64,000 bases of DNA from PFL25 sp046260155 (lineage in GTDB: Bacteria; Chloroflexota; Anaerolineae; Anaerolineales; UBA4823), in the NCBI GenBank assembly GCA_046260155.1, contig JBJYXV010000089.1, positions 156,096 through 220,095 of the forward strand, read 5' to 3'. The first letter of the stretch is position 1. Every line of letters starts with the position of its first letter. Positions 1 to 7,640 of the stretch are shown here, piece after piece. A program made the translations under genes and the position numbers. The notes beneath the pieces are model-generated. The model ran no database searches. It worked only from the letters and a program-made list of their open reading frames with translations, and was not told the DNA's origin.

Positions 1-267
1 CTGCTGGATTAATGTCGCATCAGATTCTTTCTGGGATTCCAATTCTGTCCCATCAGCGTAAGTTACTCGGAGACGGTTATCATCTTCGATGACGCGTTTT
101 ACATCACCATGATCCTCATTACCATTTTTAATGTCAGCTGCAAGCTGGTTGATGGTTAACGGTTCATTTGTCGTACTCTGTTGCTGAAATTGGTATACCA
201 CCATGACGATGATGGCCACAAACAGCAGCAGGTATATTATGGAAGAGCGGTTGCGGGTCGGATTCAC
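1..267 (-). CDS. ftsH: ATP-dependent zinc metalloprotease FtsH, N-terminal part (cut by window edge)
   Basis: Reading the minus strand from a GTG at 267 gives 89 codons that stay open to base 1. The protein begins MNPTRNRSSIIYLLLFVAII, with a transmembrane segment at about residues 9-25. A polar periplasmic/extracytoplasmic stretch follows (LTINQLAADIKNGNEDHG, then RVTYADGTELESQKES), which has the pattern of the FtsH extracellular domain. A Shine-Dalgarno sequence (AGGAGGT-like, 272-277) lies 4 bases before the GTG. The AAA and M41 protease domains would lie outside the window. FtsH is a membrane-anchored hexameric protease that extracts and degrades membrane and short-lived cytosolic proteins. 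It lies downstream of fabH on the same strand, separated by 251 bases that contain its own promoter. The identification rests on the N-terminal region only. Confidence 0.8.
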   Translation of the reverse strand, partial: MNPTRNRSSIIYLLLFVAIIVMVVYQFQQQSTTNEPLTINQLAADIKNGNEDHGDVKRVIEDDNRLRVTYADGTELESQKESDATLIQQ

Positions 268-308
268 AGATACCTCCAAATTATTGAAAGACCGCAGATT
301 TCACAAAC

Positions 309-317
309 ATTATACCA
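309..317 (-). promoter_or_regulatory. Extended -10 promoter of ftsH
   Basis: On the minus strand the sequence TGGTATAAT (317 to 309) is an extended -10 element, 41 bases upstream of the ftsH GTG. No good -35 hexamer is visible at 16-18 bases spacing, which is usual for extended -10 promoters. Apart from this element, the 268-518 interval between fabH and ftsH shows no gene. Confidence 0.5.
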
Positions 318-518
318 ATCTCTGGTGGACAGTGATACCTATCGATGACGAAAAAAGCAAGATTCTAACGACGTTCTAACAATTAGTGAATTTTGCTAGA
401 ATTGGATGGTTTCTTGATAAAGTCTAGCTTATAAAATCCAAAAAAACTGGCAAAGCAGTGAAATTTAAGGTGAAAAACTCCCATCTGGCTACAAAATTTC
501 CTCTCGAATGGTTTATTA

Positions 519-1625
519 TTACCCGTTTCCCCAAATAAATCCATCGATTCGGCGGCGCAGTCTGGCAAGCGCGGATCGGGTCCTCGCAGTCCACCGTACC
601 TGGCGGGGACGTACCTTACCCTGGGAGGGAAGCGGACCGGTCCACTCAACGAGCACGGCGCCCCAGGTTAAACCAGATCCGAAGGCAACCATAACCGTTT
701 TATCACCAGGATTTAAACGCTCAGTTTGGACTGCTTCGATGGTTGCGATCGGGATTGAGGCCGTTGAGGTATTTCCATAGCGGTCAAGATTCATCATGAC
801 CCGCTCCATCGGGATGTCCAATCCACGCGCAGCTGCTTCGATAATGCGGGAATTCGCCTGGTGGGGGATCACGATCTGAATATCATCCATGGTGAGATGC
901 GCGGCTTCAACTGCCTGTTGGCTTGCCTCAGCCATGACTCGCGTGGCAAAGCGAAACACTTCCCGTCCGTTCATTTGGATGTAATGAAGGCCATCATAAA
1001 GAGTTTGCATGCTGGCAGGATGGCGGCTGCCGCTTGCGGGGACTGAGAGCAGGTCGGCACCGGAGCCATCTGAACGGAGCACGGCAGAAATTACTCCACC
1101 GGGTTCTTCGCTGGCCTGGATCACAAATGCGCCTGCACCATCACCAAATAATATGCAGGTGTTGCGATCTTTCCAATTAACGATCCGCGAAAGTGTCTCT
1201 GAACCTATTACCAGCACATTGTTTGCACTGTTTGACTTTATTGCCTGGGCACCCAGATTCACCCCATAGACGAAACCGGTGCACGCAGCGAGCAGGTCGA
1301 ATGCACCAGCTCTAACTGCCCCAATTTGATCCTGTACCAGGCAGGCAGTTGCTGGAAAAATATAATCTGGAGAGGAGGTGGATACGATGATCAGATCGAG
1401 ATCGCTGGGGTGTAAATTTGCAACCTCCAAGGCCTGCAATGCAGCCTCAGAAGCGAGCGAAGCGGTCGTGTCATTCGCACCAGCAATCCGCCGTTCTCTA
1501 ATACCGGTTCGGGAGACTATCCATTCATCATTGGTATCAACAATTTTTTCCAGATCTTTGTTGGTCAGGATTTTTTTGGGAATTGACATTCCCCAACCGG
1601 TAATGTGAGCATACCGGGGACTCAT
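519..1625 (-). CDS. fabH: 3-oxoacyl-ACP synthase III (FabH), with C-terminal extension
   Basis: This enzyme condenses acyl-CoA with malonyl-ACP to start fatty acid synthesis in the cytosol. The catalytic triad is visible: Cys115 in LLAACTGF, His255 in IPHQAN and Asn285 in RYGNTS. Typical FabH proteins are about 325 residues and the thiolase fold appears to end near residue 328. The last 40 residues are an additional Arg-rich tail (RPRQVRWTARTRSALARLRR). The ATG start overlaps the fabF stop as ATGA (1622-1625), so the two are translationally coupled in the order fabF-fabH. Thiolase-fold relatives such as long-chain or HMG-CoA-type synthases are less likely given the complete FabH motif set. 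Confidence 0.9.
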   Translation of the reverse strand: MSPRYAHITGWGMSIPKKILTNKDLEKIVDTNDEWIVSRTGIRERRIAGANDTTASLASEAALQALEVANLHPSDLDLIIVSTSSPDYIFPATACLVQDQIGAVRAGAFDLLAACTGFVYGVNLGAQAIKSNSANNVLVIGSETLSRIVNWKDRNTCILFGDGAGAFVIQASEEPGGVISAVLRSDGSGADLLSVPASGSRHPASMQTLYDGLHYIQMNGREVFRFATRVMAEASQQAVEAAHLTMDDIQIVIPHQANSRIIEAAARGLDIPMERVMMNLDRYGNTSTASIPIATIEAVQTERLNPGDKTVMVAFGSGLTWGAVLVEWTGPLPSQGKVRPRQVRWTARTRSALARLRRRIDGFIWGNG

Positions 1626-2872
1626 AGGTCAGCCTCAATAAATTTTTTCAAAATGATAACTGCATTATGCCCACCAAATCCAAAAGAGTTGGACATGACA
1701 TGCACGACCTGTTTTTCCCGCGCTTGGTTGGGAATGTAATCCAAATCACAATCAGGATCCGGGACCTCATAATTGATCGTAGGTGGCATGATTCCATCTT
1801 GAATAACTTTAACAGCAAACAGGGCTTCAATCGCACCAGCTGCTCCAAGCAAATGACCAGTCATTGATTTTGTGGAAGAAATAGGTACCTGATATGCTTG
1901 TTCACCAAAAACAGTTTTTATCGCTTTGGTTTCACTGATGTCATTAAGTGGTGTGCCTGTTCCATGTGCATTGATATAATCGATATCCACTGGCTCAAGA
2001 TTGGCATACTCAAGCGCCATCTGCATACATGCTGCGGCTCCAGAGCCATTTTCAGCTGGAGCAGAGATATGGAAAGCGTCGTTTGTACTGCCATATCCGA
2101 CCAGTTCAGCCAAAATTTGGGCTCCCCTGGATTGCGCATATTCCAGGGATTCGAGCACTACAATTGCTGCCCCTTCTCCCATCAAAAATCCTGTTCGATC
2201 CAGGTTGAAGGGCCTGCTAGCTCTTGTTGGGTCTCCTTCGTAAGTAGACATAGCCCCCATTTTCGAAAGTCCTGCCATCGCAAGCGGAACGATCGCGGCT
2301 TCGCATCCACCAGCCAGCATGACATCAGTCTGGCCGCGGCGAATAATCTCGCTTGCTTCGCCGATCGCGTTGGTGCCAGTCGCGCAGGCAGTTACAACCG
2401 CAAAGTTTGTGCCGCGTAGACCTAATTTTATCGCCAGATTACTGCCCGGGGTATCCGGAAGCATCATTGGTACCAGGAATGGACTCACCCGGGAAGGACC
2501 ACGTTCTGTGAAGTTGAAAAATTGGTCGTACATGGTTTCAATACCACCGATACCTGTCCCAACGACTGCCCCGATGCGATCTCGATTGGCATCTTCAATC
2601 TTGAGATTGGCATCTTCAACGGCTTCCTGGGCGGCTGATAAAGCAAATTGAGTGCAGCGATCCATACGGCGCGCATCACGCGGACCAAATAATGCAGCAC
2701 CATCAAAATCTTTGACTTCAGCTGCGATCTTGCAATCGTAATCACTGGTGTCATAGTGGGTGATCAAGCCAGCGCCGGATTGCCCGTCGATAATGTTCTG
2801 CCAAGTTATTGGTGAATTGTTTCCAAGGGGACTTACACAACCTAATCCAGTGATTACCACGCGATTTTTCAT
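1622..2872 (-). CDS. fabF: 3-oxoacyl-ACP synthase II (FabF)
   Basis: This is the elongating beta-ketoacyl-ACP synthase of type II fatty acid synthesis. The 416-residue length is normal for the family. The Cys-His-His triad is visible: Cys163 in VVTACATGTNAIGEA, His303 in NAHGTGTPLND and His340 in KSMTGHLLGAAGA. The glycine-rich C-terminus (SNSFGFGGHN) is also typical. The ATG at 2872 is preceded by a GGAGAG Shine-Dalgarno. The coupled partner is fabH. No acyl-carrier-protein gene lies directly next to the pair in this window. Confidence 0.95.
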   Translation of the reverse strand: MKNRVVITGLGCVSPLGNNSPITWQNIIDGQSGAGLITHYDTSDYDCKIAAEVKDFDGAALFGPRDARRMDRCTQFALSAAQEAVEDANLKIEDANRDRIGAVVGTGIGGIETMYDQFFNFTERGPSRVSPFLVPMMLPDTPGSNLAIKLGLRGTNFAVVTACATGTNAIGEASEIIRRGQTDVMLAGGCEAAIVPLAMAGLSKMGAMSTYEGDPTRASRPFNLDRTGFLMGEGAAIVVLESLEYAQSRGAQILAELVGYGSTNDAFHISAPAENGSGAAACMQMALEYANLEPVDIDYINAHGTGTPLNDISETKAIKTVFGEQAYQVPISSTKSMTGHLLGAAGAIEALFAVKVIQDGIMPPTINYEVPDPDCDLDYIPNQAREKQVVHVMSNSFGFGGHNAVIILKKFIEADL

Positions 2873-3034
2873 CTTCTCTCCTTTGTCCTTTTTCCTTCAG
2901 TTCAAAAAAAATGGCGTAAATTAGAATCAAAGTAACTTTCAATCGTTTTGCATACCGTATCCATTGTAGGATTTATAACACCCGGATATTTAATTAGAGG
3001 CGAAAGGGAAATTGCTCTCAATTCCAGCTCTCGG

Positions 3035-4270
3035 TCAATTACCGGTAGATTGAGAGACAGATTGCTGAGCTATATCCCTAAGGATTTTAAATGCTTGCTG
3101 GATATGAAGCTGGTCATGACCAACAATGATGCTGACTAATTCCTTGATACTCGTAGGTCCAAAAATCGCGTGCCTCGCAGGTCGCTCCCATTCAGAAGCA
3201 GAAAGGGAATCGAGAATTTCCAAAAGCTTGATGCGGGATTGGGTGAAAACCCCTTGTGCTTCAACTCCACTTTGGCAGTAATATAATCTTTCCTGTGCCC
3301 ATTTGTCGGTATCGATGCCTGGTAAGAAAGGATTTTCTTCACCTAGTACCCGTTGAATGCGGGGGAAATTTACTTCCCTATCTACATCTCTGAGATGGCA
3401 CAAGATTTCCGTGAAGCTCCATTCACCTGGTTGAGGATGGTCGATCCAATGGGGTAAACTCAGTTGTTTAGAAAATGAATCTATAACAGCTGGGGTACTC
3501 CGCAAAACGGACAGCATCGTGTCGCGGCGTTTAAGGTCTGGAGAGAATTCTTCTATCGCTTGTGAATCAATCCAGGATATCAATTTTCCTATCGACCCTT
3601 GCTCAGCAGAAGCCGGTAAATCTTTCTTGGGATCTGGCTTTTTTTCCGAAACCCAATAATTTCCTATACCAAGCAGACGAGCAGGGGCGATGTCATGCTC
3701 AAAATCATCTCCAACCATTACAACTGGTCCTGCCGGCCAGCCAAGCACTCCGAGAATCTCAGAAAAAAAAGGGGGGTTCGGTTTTGCGAAATGCATAATT
3801 TCATACGATGGAATAAAGGCGAAGGGGAAATTTTCTGGCGGTAAGCCAGCCCATTCGAGCCGCTGCAGGATTGCGGTTCTGGGAAATAACGGATTCGTAG
3901 CTATTGCAATCTTATAATTGCGCTTGAAGGCTTCCCGAATTTCGAGGATAGCTTCAGTGCGGGTCTCGGTTAAGTGCTTTAATTTCGGAAATATATCGGA
4001 ATAGAATTTGGCAAATTTTTCCTCGAAAAATTCATCATTAATCCCAATGCTTGGGTAGAAGACCTGGTCAAATGCTTCCTTTAAGGTCCGGTCCGGCATA
4101 TTGTTGTCCAGCATGGATTGCGTACCGGAAAGAAGGGCTGGAAGTAATTTATCTGCTGGTATAAAAGGTGCGCAATATTCTCCAAGCGCTTGCAGGTAAG
4201 CAGGAAGAAATGTATCCATGCTGTTGCCCAGCAGCGTATCGTCGAGATCAAGCAGTAGCGTCAGGGTCAT
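3035..4270 (-). CDS. HAD-superfamily hydrolase fused to a DinB-like domain
   Basis: The N-terminal 230 residues or so form a haloacid-dehalogenase-type hydrolase. Visible motifs are the nucleophile motif DLDDTLLGN at the extreme N-terminus, an Asn/Thr motif (IATNPLF), a basic region and the acidic motif VMVGDDFEHDI. The C-terminal 170 residues (from about DTMLSVLRSTPAVIDSF) look like a DinB/YfiT four-helix domain. They carry spaced histidines in EILCHLRDVDREV and GHDQLHIQQ that would bind a divalent metal. The ATG at 4270 is chosen because the HAD motif then starts 8 residues in, as usual. A longer in-frame start at 4312 exists. The start lies inside the 3' end of the upstream gene (23-base overlap), implying translational coupling. 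Substrates are unknown. The combination of the two domains is the odd feature. Confidence 0.75.
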   Translation of the reverse strand: MTLTLLLDLDDTLLGNSMDTFLPAYLQALGEYCAPFIPADKLLPALLSGTQSMLDNNMPDRTLKEAFDQVFYPSIGINDEFFEEKFAKFYSDIFPKLKHLTETRTEAILEIREAFKRNYKIAIATNPLFPRTAILQRLEWAGLPPENFPFAFIPSYEIMHFAKPNPPFFSEILGVLGWPAGPVVMVGDDFEHDIAPARLLGIGNYWVSEKKPDPKKDLPASAEQGSIGKLISWIDSQAIEEFSPDLKRRDTMLSVLRSTPAVIDSFSKQLSLPHWIDHPQPGEWSFTEILCHLRDVDREVNFPRIQRVLGEENPFLPGIDTDKWAQERLYYCQSGVEAQGVFTQSRIKLLEILDSLSASEWERPARHAIFGPTSIKELVSIIVGHDQLHIQQAFKILRDIAQQSVSQSTGN

Positions 4271-4601
4271 CAAGGGCACCAGCAAAGATTGGAGGGAGGG
4301 GATGGCATTCACCGCAACCGATCTTCGGCTCTGCTACATCCCTCAGGGTTTTGCTGCAATATGCATTGACTTTTACTTTCTTTTTTAGAAAGGGGAAGGG
4401 GCGTTCCACCCGGCCTTCCAAGATCAAATTCGGACAGGCATTTGCCATCTGGATATCGGGGACCGGGCAGGAAAAACAAAGCTCGGGGACCCACGCCTGA
4501 GGCGGGGAGGCAGATAAGAGTAAACGACATTCCTCATGGTCCCTGCCACGGTAATAATCCCCATAAAAATATTTACATTCTTTTCCTGCAGGAGTTTCCA
4601 T
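4248..4601 (-). CDS. Conserved-looking Cys-rich small protein of unknown function
   Basis: A 117-residue cytosolic protein that I do not recognise. It contains nine cysteines, with clusters CKYFYGDYYRGRDHEECRLL near the N-terminus, CFSCPVPDIQMANAC in the middle, and C..GCGEC near the C-terminus, arranged like a metal-binding (zinc or Fe-S) protein. It sits 11 bases after efp and overlaps the following HAD-DinB gene by 23 bases, so the three genes form one operon. The ATG is preceded by a weak upstream region but is close to the efp stop. No function is assigned. Confidence 0.6.
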   Translation of the reverse strand: METPAGKECKYFYGDYYRGRDHEECRLLLSASPPQAWVPELCFSCPVPDIQMANACPNLILEGRVERPFPFLKKKVKVNAYCSKTLRDVAEPKIGCGECHPLPPIFAGALDDPDATA

Positions 4602-4612
4602 AGGTGAATCCG

Positions 4613-5170
4613 TCAGGCTCTTGTGATGTAGGTGCCCGAACGTGTGTCAACCCGAATCACATCCCCAACTTCAATGAAGTTGGGTACTTGGACGTTTAAC
4701 CCGGTTTCAGTAGTTACTTTTTTATTGACGCCGGTCGCTGTATCACCGCGAACAGCAACTTCAGCTTCCACGACCTCGAGGTCTACTGTTATTGGTAAAT
4801 CAATATCGAGAGGTTCATTTTGATAGAAGGTGAGTTTTATGCTCAAATTCTCTGTTAGATAGTTTGCTGCATCACCAATTGTCTCGCTTGAGATCGCTGG
4901 CTGCTCGTATGTGTCCTCATCCATAAAATGATAATAGGCTCCATCACTATACAGGTACTGGACGTTGTGATATTCTAAATCTGCTTCTTGAACTCGATCG
5001 CCAGAGATGAATGATTTTTCCAAAGTTGTTCCAGTACGCAGGTTTTTTGCTTTGATGCGGATAGTGGCTTTCCCACGTCCAGGTTTATGGTGCTCATAAT
5101 CCAATACTCGAAATAGTTCATTATCCAATTCAAAGGTGACACCTTTCCGAAGCTCATTTACATCAATCAT
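4613..5170 (-). CDS. efp: Elongation factor P, Arg at the loop tip
   Basis: EF-P binds stalled ribosomes between the P and E sites and rescues polyproline synthesis. The 185-residue length and the three-domain beta-barrel pattern are standard (KOW-like N-domain, then OB folds ending VGDVIRVDTRSGTYITRA). The loop that reaches the peptidyl-transferase centre reads HKPGRGKA, so the tip residue is Arg32 where Escherichia coli has the beta-lysylated Lys34. No EpmA/EpmB or EarP-like gene is seen in the window. It is the first gene of an operon with the Cys-rich protein and the HAD-DinB fusion. It is transcribed divergently from the response regulator at 5331. Confidence 0.95.
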   Translation of the reverse strand: MIDVNELRKGVTFELDNELFRVLDYEHHKPGRGKATIRIKAKNLRTGTTLEKSFISGDRVQEADLEYHNVQYLYSDGAYYHFMDEDTYEQPAISSETIGDAANYLTENLSIKLTFYQNEPLDIDLPITVDLEVVEAEVAVRGDTATGVNKKVTTETGLNVQVPNFIEVGDVIRVDTRSGTYITRA

Positions 5171-5272
5171 TATTCATCCTTATTAAAAATTCTTGAGTAT
5201 TACGCGGCAGGATTATAGCCCAGCGTGGAAAGCATGGCAAGGTCTTCTCAGGCGAAGTATCGTCATGGCATT

Positions 5273-5295
5273 TTAGTTTAGCTATGGTAAACTAA
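5273..5295. promoter_or_regulatory. Perfect inverted repeat between efp and the response regulator
   Basis: TTAGTTTA (5273-5280) and TAAACTAA (5288-5295) are perfect 8-base inverted arms around a 7-base spacer, GCTATGG. The element lies 36 bases upstream of the GTG of the regulator gene, and its right half overlaps a weak -10-like TATGGT. It has the size and symmetry of a dimeric repressor operator. No T-run follows, so a terminator is less likely. The binding protein is unknown. Confidence 0.4.
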
Positions 5296-5330
5296 GCGCG
5301 GTCTTTAATTTAGATCAACCAGGTGATCAG

Positions 5331-5726
5331 GTGGAAACGAAAAAGATTGCAAAACAGATTGTATATTTTGAAGATGACAAGGATATGGTTGAATTGGTGC
5401 GGATTATCCTTGCTCGAGAAGGTTACCACATCGAGGCTGTCTCTGAAGGAAAGTCCGGAATCAACTTCGTAAAGCAAACTTCACCGGATTTGATTTTGCT
5501 AGACCTCATGCTGCCAGACATGGATGGTTGGGAGATTTACCGCCAATTGAAAATCGACAAATCTACCATGTCAATTCCGGTGATCGTGGTAACAGCAAAA
5601 GCCCAGGCCATTGATAAGGTATTGGGTATGGAAATTGCCAAAGTTGATGAATATATCTCAAAACCTTTCCGGCCCAATGATTTGGTGGAGAGGGTTAATC
5701 AGATTCTTGCAAAAGAAAAACACTGA
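5331..5726 (+). CDS. Single-domain CheY-like response regulator
   Basis: The 131-residue protein is one receiver domain. It has the acidic pair EDD near the N-terminus, the phospho-acceptor Asp in LILLDLMLPDMDGW, a Thr in VVTAKA and the conserved Lys in ISKPFRP. There is no output domain, so it must act through a protein partner or phosphorelay. The GTG start at 5331 follows GGTGATCAG, a modest Shine-Dalgarno. No histidine kinase is adjacent. The nearest gene is the LysM/M23 peptidase 66 bases downstream. Confidence 0.85.
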   Translation: METKKIAKQIVYFEDDKDMVELVRIILAREGYHIEAVSEGKSGINFVKQTSPDLILLDLMLPDMDGWEIYRQLKIDKSTMSIPVIVVTAKAQAIDKVLGMEIAKVDEYISKPFRPNDLVERVNQILAKEKH

Positions 5727-5792
5727 ACTGGAGATGATAGATTTGTGAGTATCCCTCATAGATATGAGGGATTTATGATTTAATGATTTGAA

Positions 5793-7217
5793 ATGCATAT
5801 GAACTACAAAATAGGAAGCCGGGTATTGATCCTGGTCCTCGCCCTGTTGTTTTCTGGATTGCCTGCGAAAAAGGTGGCTTTTGCCCAGGAAGAAATTCCA
5901 AATGGACCAGTTTATATTGTCCAGGAAGGTGATACTCTCTGGGATATCGCACAACGGTTCGGGATTCCCTGGGAGGAATTAGCAAGGGAAAATGGGATCA
6001 TAGATCCAGGTCAACTCTCTGCTGGGGATGAAATTATTATTCCTGGCTATGAAGGCTTCGGAGAAGTGTTAGTCACAATTCCTGTCCCTCTAGGCGAAAA
6101 TCTTCGCAGCTTGAGCCGGAATTTGCAAATTCCTGAAGACACGATCATTAAAATCAATCATCTCACTAGTTCCGCGGATTTATATAGCGGTTTCAACCTG
6201 GTCGTACCCGATGAAAATCGACAACTGGCTTCAACGGAGAGATCTTCATTGGCATTTGGTCAATCATTTCTCGAGCTGGCGATAAAGAATGGAGTTTCCC
6301 CTTGGAAATTGGTGACCGAGAATAATCTGCAGAGTACGTGGGCTGTGGTGCCGGGGGATGTGCTTATCTCACAAGTTGAAGACTCCGTCCCGGGTCCAGG
6401 GGGTTTTCCAGGAGAAATTAAATCTTTCGAGATATCTCCTGATCCACTTGTTCAAGGAAAAACCACTGAACTGCGCATCGCGTCCGACGAAGGATTGGAA
6501 TTATCTGGTAGCTTAATAGAGCATCCATTAAATTTTTTTCAAGCTGAAGATGGTGATTACGTTGCCCTGCAGGGAGTGCATGCGTTAACACAACCCGGGT
6601 ATTATTCACTTTCTTTAGAGGGAAATCTTAATGATGGAGTTCCGTTTGGTTTTTCCCAGAAGATTTACGTTATGCCAGGTGATTATACTTATAAATCTCT
6701 GCAGGTTCCTGCAGAGACGCTTGATCCCGATGTGACCGTTCCTGAAGATGAAGCCTGGACAGCATTAGCTCAACCAGTGACACCAGAACAACTATGGCAG
6801 GGTATCTTTACAAGCCCCGTTGCTCCATCGGAGTGCGGGTACACCGATACTTTTGGTCATCGCAGATCATATAATGGCAGTCCGTACAATTACTTCCACA
6901 CCGGTCTCGATTTTTGTTATAACTACAACAATGAAGTGAACGAGATTTATGCGCCTGCGGATGGGGTGGTGGTTTTTGCAGGTCCACTGGTCGTCCGGGG
7001 GAATGCTGTGATGATCAATCACGGGCAAGGGATTTATACTGGTTACATGCACCAGAAAGAAATCCTGGTGGAAGAAGGTGATAGCGTGACAGCAGGTCAG
7101 GTAATTGGAATCGTTGGGGGAACAGGTCGAGTTAACGGTCCTCACCTGCACCTAGAAGTTTGGGCAGGTGGAGTCCAGGTTGACCCGGAAGATTGGTTGG
7201 CAAGAGCTTATCCTTGA
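5793..7217 (+). CDS. Secreted LysM-domain M23 metallopeptidase
   Basis: This is an exported cell-wall hydrolase or structural factor. An N-terminal signal peptide (VLILVLALLFSGLPAKKVAFA, cleaved near residue 31) is followed by a clear LysM domain (YIVQEGDTLWDIAQRFGIPWE), at least one more LysM-like segment (about residues 100-140) and a Ser/Pro-poor linker with a beta-rich region. The C-terminus is an M23/LytM domain with zinc ligands HxxxD (HTGLD, about residues 369-373) and HLHLE (about 451-455). It should cut peptide cross-links in peptidoglycan. The start may be the second Met (5799), which gives the more typical signal peptide. The 3' end overlaps the convergent DUF2007-like gene by 10 bases. 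Confidence 0.88.
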   Translation: MHMNYKIGSRVLILVLALLFSGLPAKKVAFAQEEIPNGPVYIVQEGDTLWDIAQRFGIPWEELARENGIIDPGQLSAGDEIIIPGYEGFGEVLVTIPVPLGENLRSLSRNLQIPEDTIIKINHLTSSADLYSGFNLVVPDENRQLASTERSSLAFGQSFLELAIKNGVSPWKLVTENNLQSTWAVVPGDVLISQVEDSVPGPGGFPGEIKSFEISPDPLVQGKTTELRIASDEGLELSGSLIEHPLNFFQAEDGDYVALQGVHALTQPGYYSLSLEGNLNDGVPFGFSQKIYVMPGDYTYKSLQVPAETLDPDVTVPEDEAWTALAQPVTPEQLWQGIFTSPVAPSECGYTDTFGHRRSYNGSPYNYFHTGLDFCYNYNNEVNEIYAPADGVVVFAGPLVVRGNAVMINHGQGIYTGYMHQKEILVEEGDSVTAGQVIGIVGGTGRVNGPHLHLEVWAGGVQVDPEDWLARAYP

Positions 7218-7489
7218 GTGCTGTCCTCCGGTTCTGTATAATCCCCATCACTAGCCTCGAATTTTCCCGCGAAATAATCATCCACAATTTGCCGGGCTTC
7301 CTCGCTTTGATGACTTGGTACAAGTACCTGCACCTGTCCCAGAGGGCCGACCGTCAACCCATAAGCGCGTCCCGCACCTTCCTGGTTGAGGAATACCTCA
7401 ATCCCTTGTGCCTCAAGCAGATTGCGTAACAAATCAGCTTGCAGTTCTCCTGATACTTCAGTAATCAGTTCCCATTTTTCATCTGACAT
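7208..7489 (-). CDS. DUF2007-like small protein
   Basis: A 93-residue acidic cytosolic protein. The core pattern (ELQADLLRNLLEAQGIEVFL, then VLVPSHQSEEARQIVDDYF) matches the DUF2007 fold, a ferredoxin-like small domain annotated as a putative signal-transducing domain. Function is unknown. It is convergent with, and overlaps by 10 bases, the LysM/M23 gene. The assignment is from pattern memory and would need a profile search. Confidence 0.7.
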   Translation of the reverse strand: MSDEKWELITEVSGELQADLLRNLLEAQGIEVFLNQEGAGRAYGLTVGPLGQVQVLVPSHQSEEARQIVDDYFAGKFEASDGDYTEPEDSTQG

Positions 7490-7640
7490 TCTGTGGCTCC
7501 TAAAAGTTGATTTTGTCTTAATCCTGGTTACTGCTCGTGATGACTTCCTTATTCATAGAGTATAATTATAAACTAGCACTTCAGCGAAAACCTTCTAATA
7601 TGAATAAGAAGCAGTAGCTGGACATAATTCCGAGGATTTT

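Noticed and set aside
1898..2419. 173-residue plus-strand ORF inside fabF
   Set aside because: Antisense frame to a strongly supported gene, with a Cys-rich and unlike-protein composition. A shadow of the fabF codons.
5793..7217. Lipoprotein call for the LysM/M23 protein
   Set aside because: The signal peptide ends in VAFA and has no Cys-containing lipobox, so a soluble secreted protein is more likely.
7132..7429. Additional ORFs opposite the DUF2007-like and LysM/M23 genes
   Set aside because: They lie in other frames of well-supported genes, lack Shine-Dalgarno sequences and have no recognisable domain.
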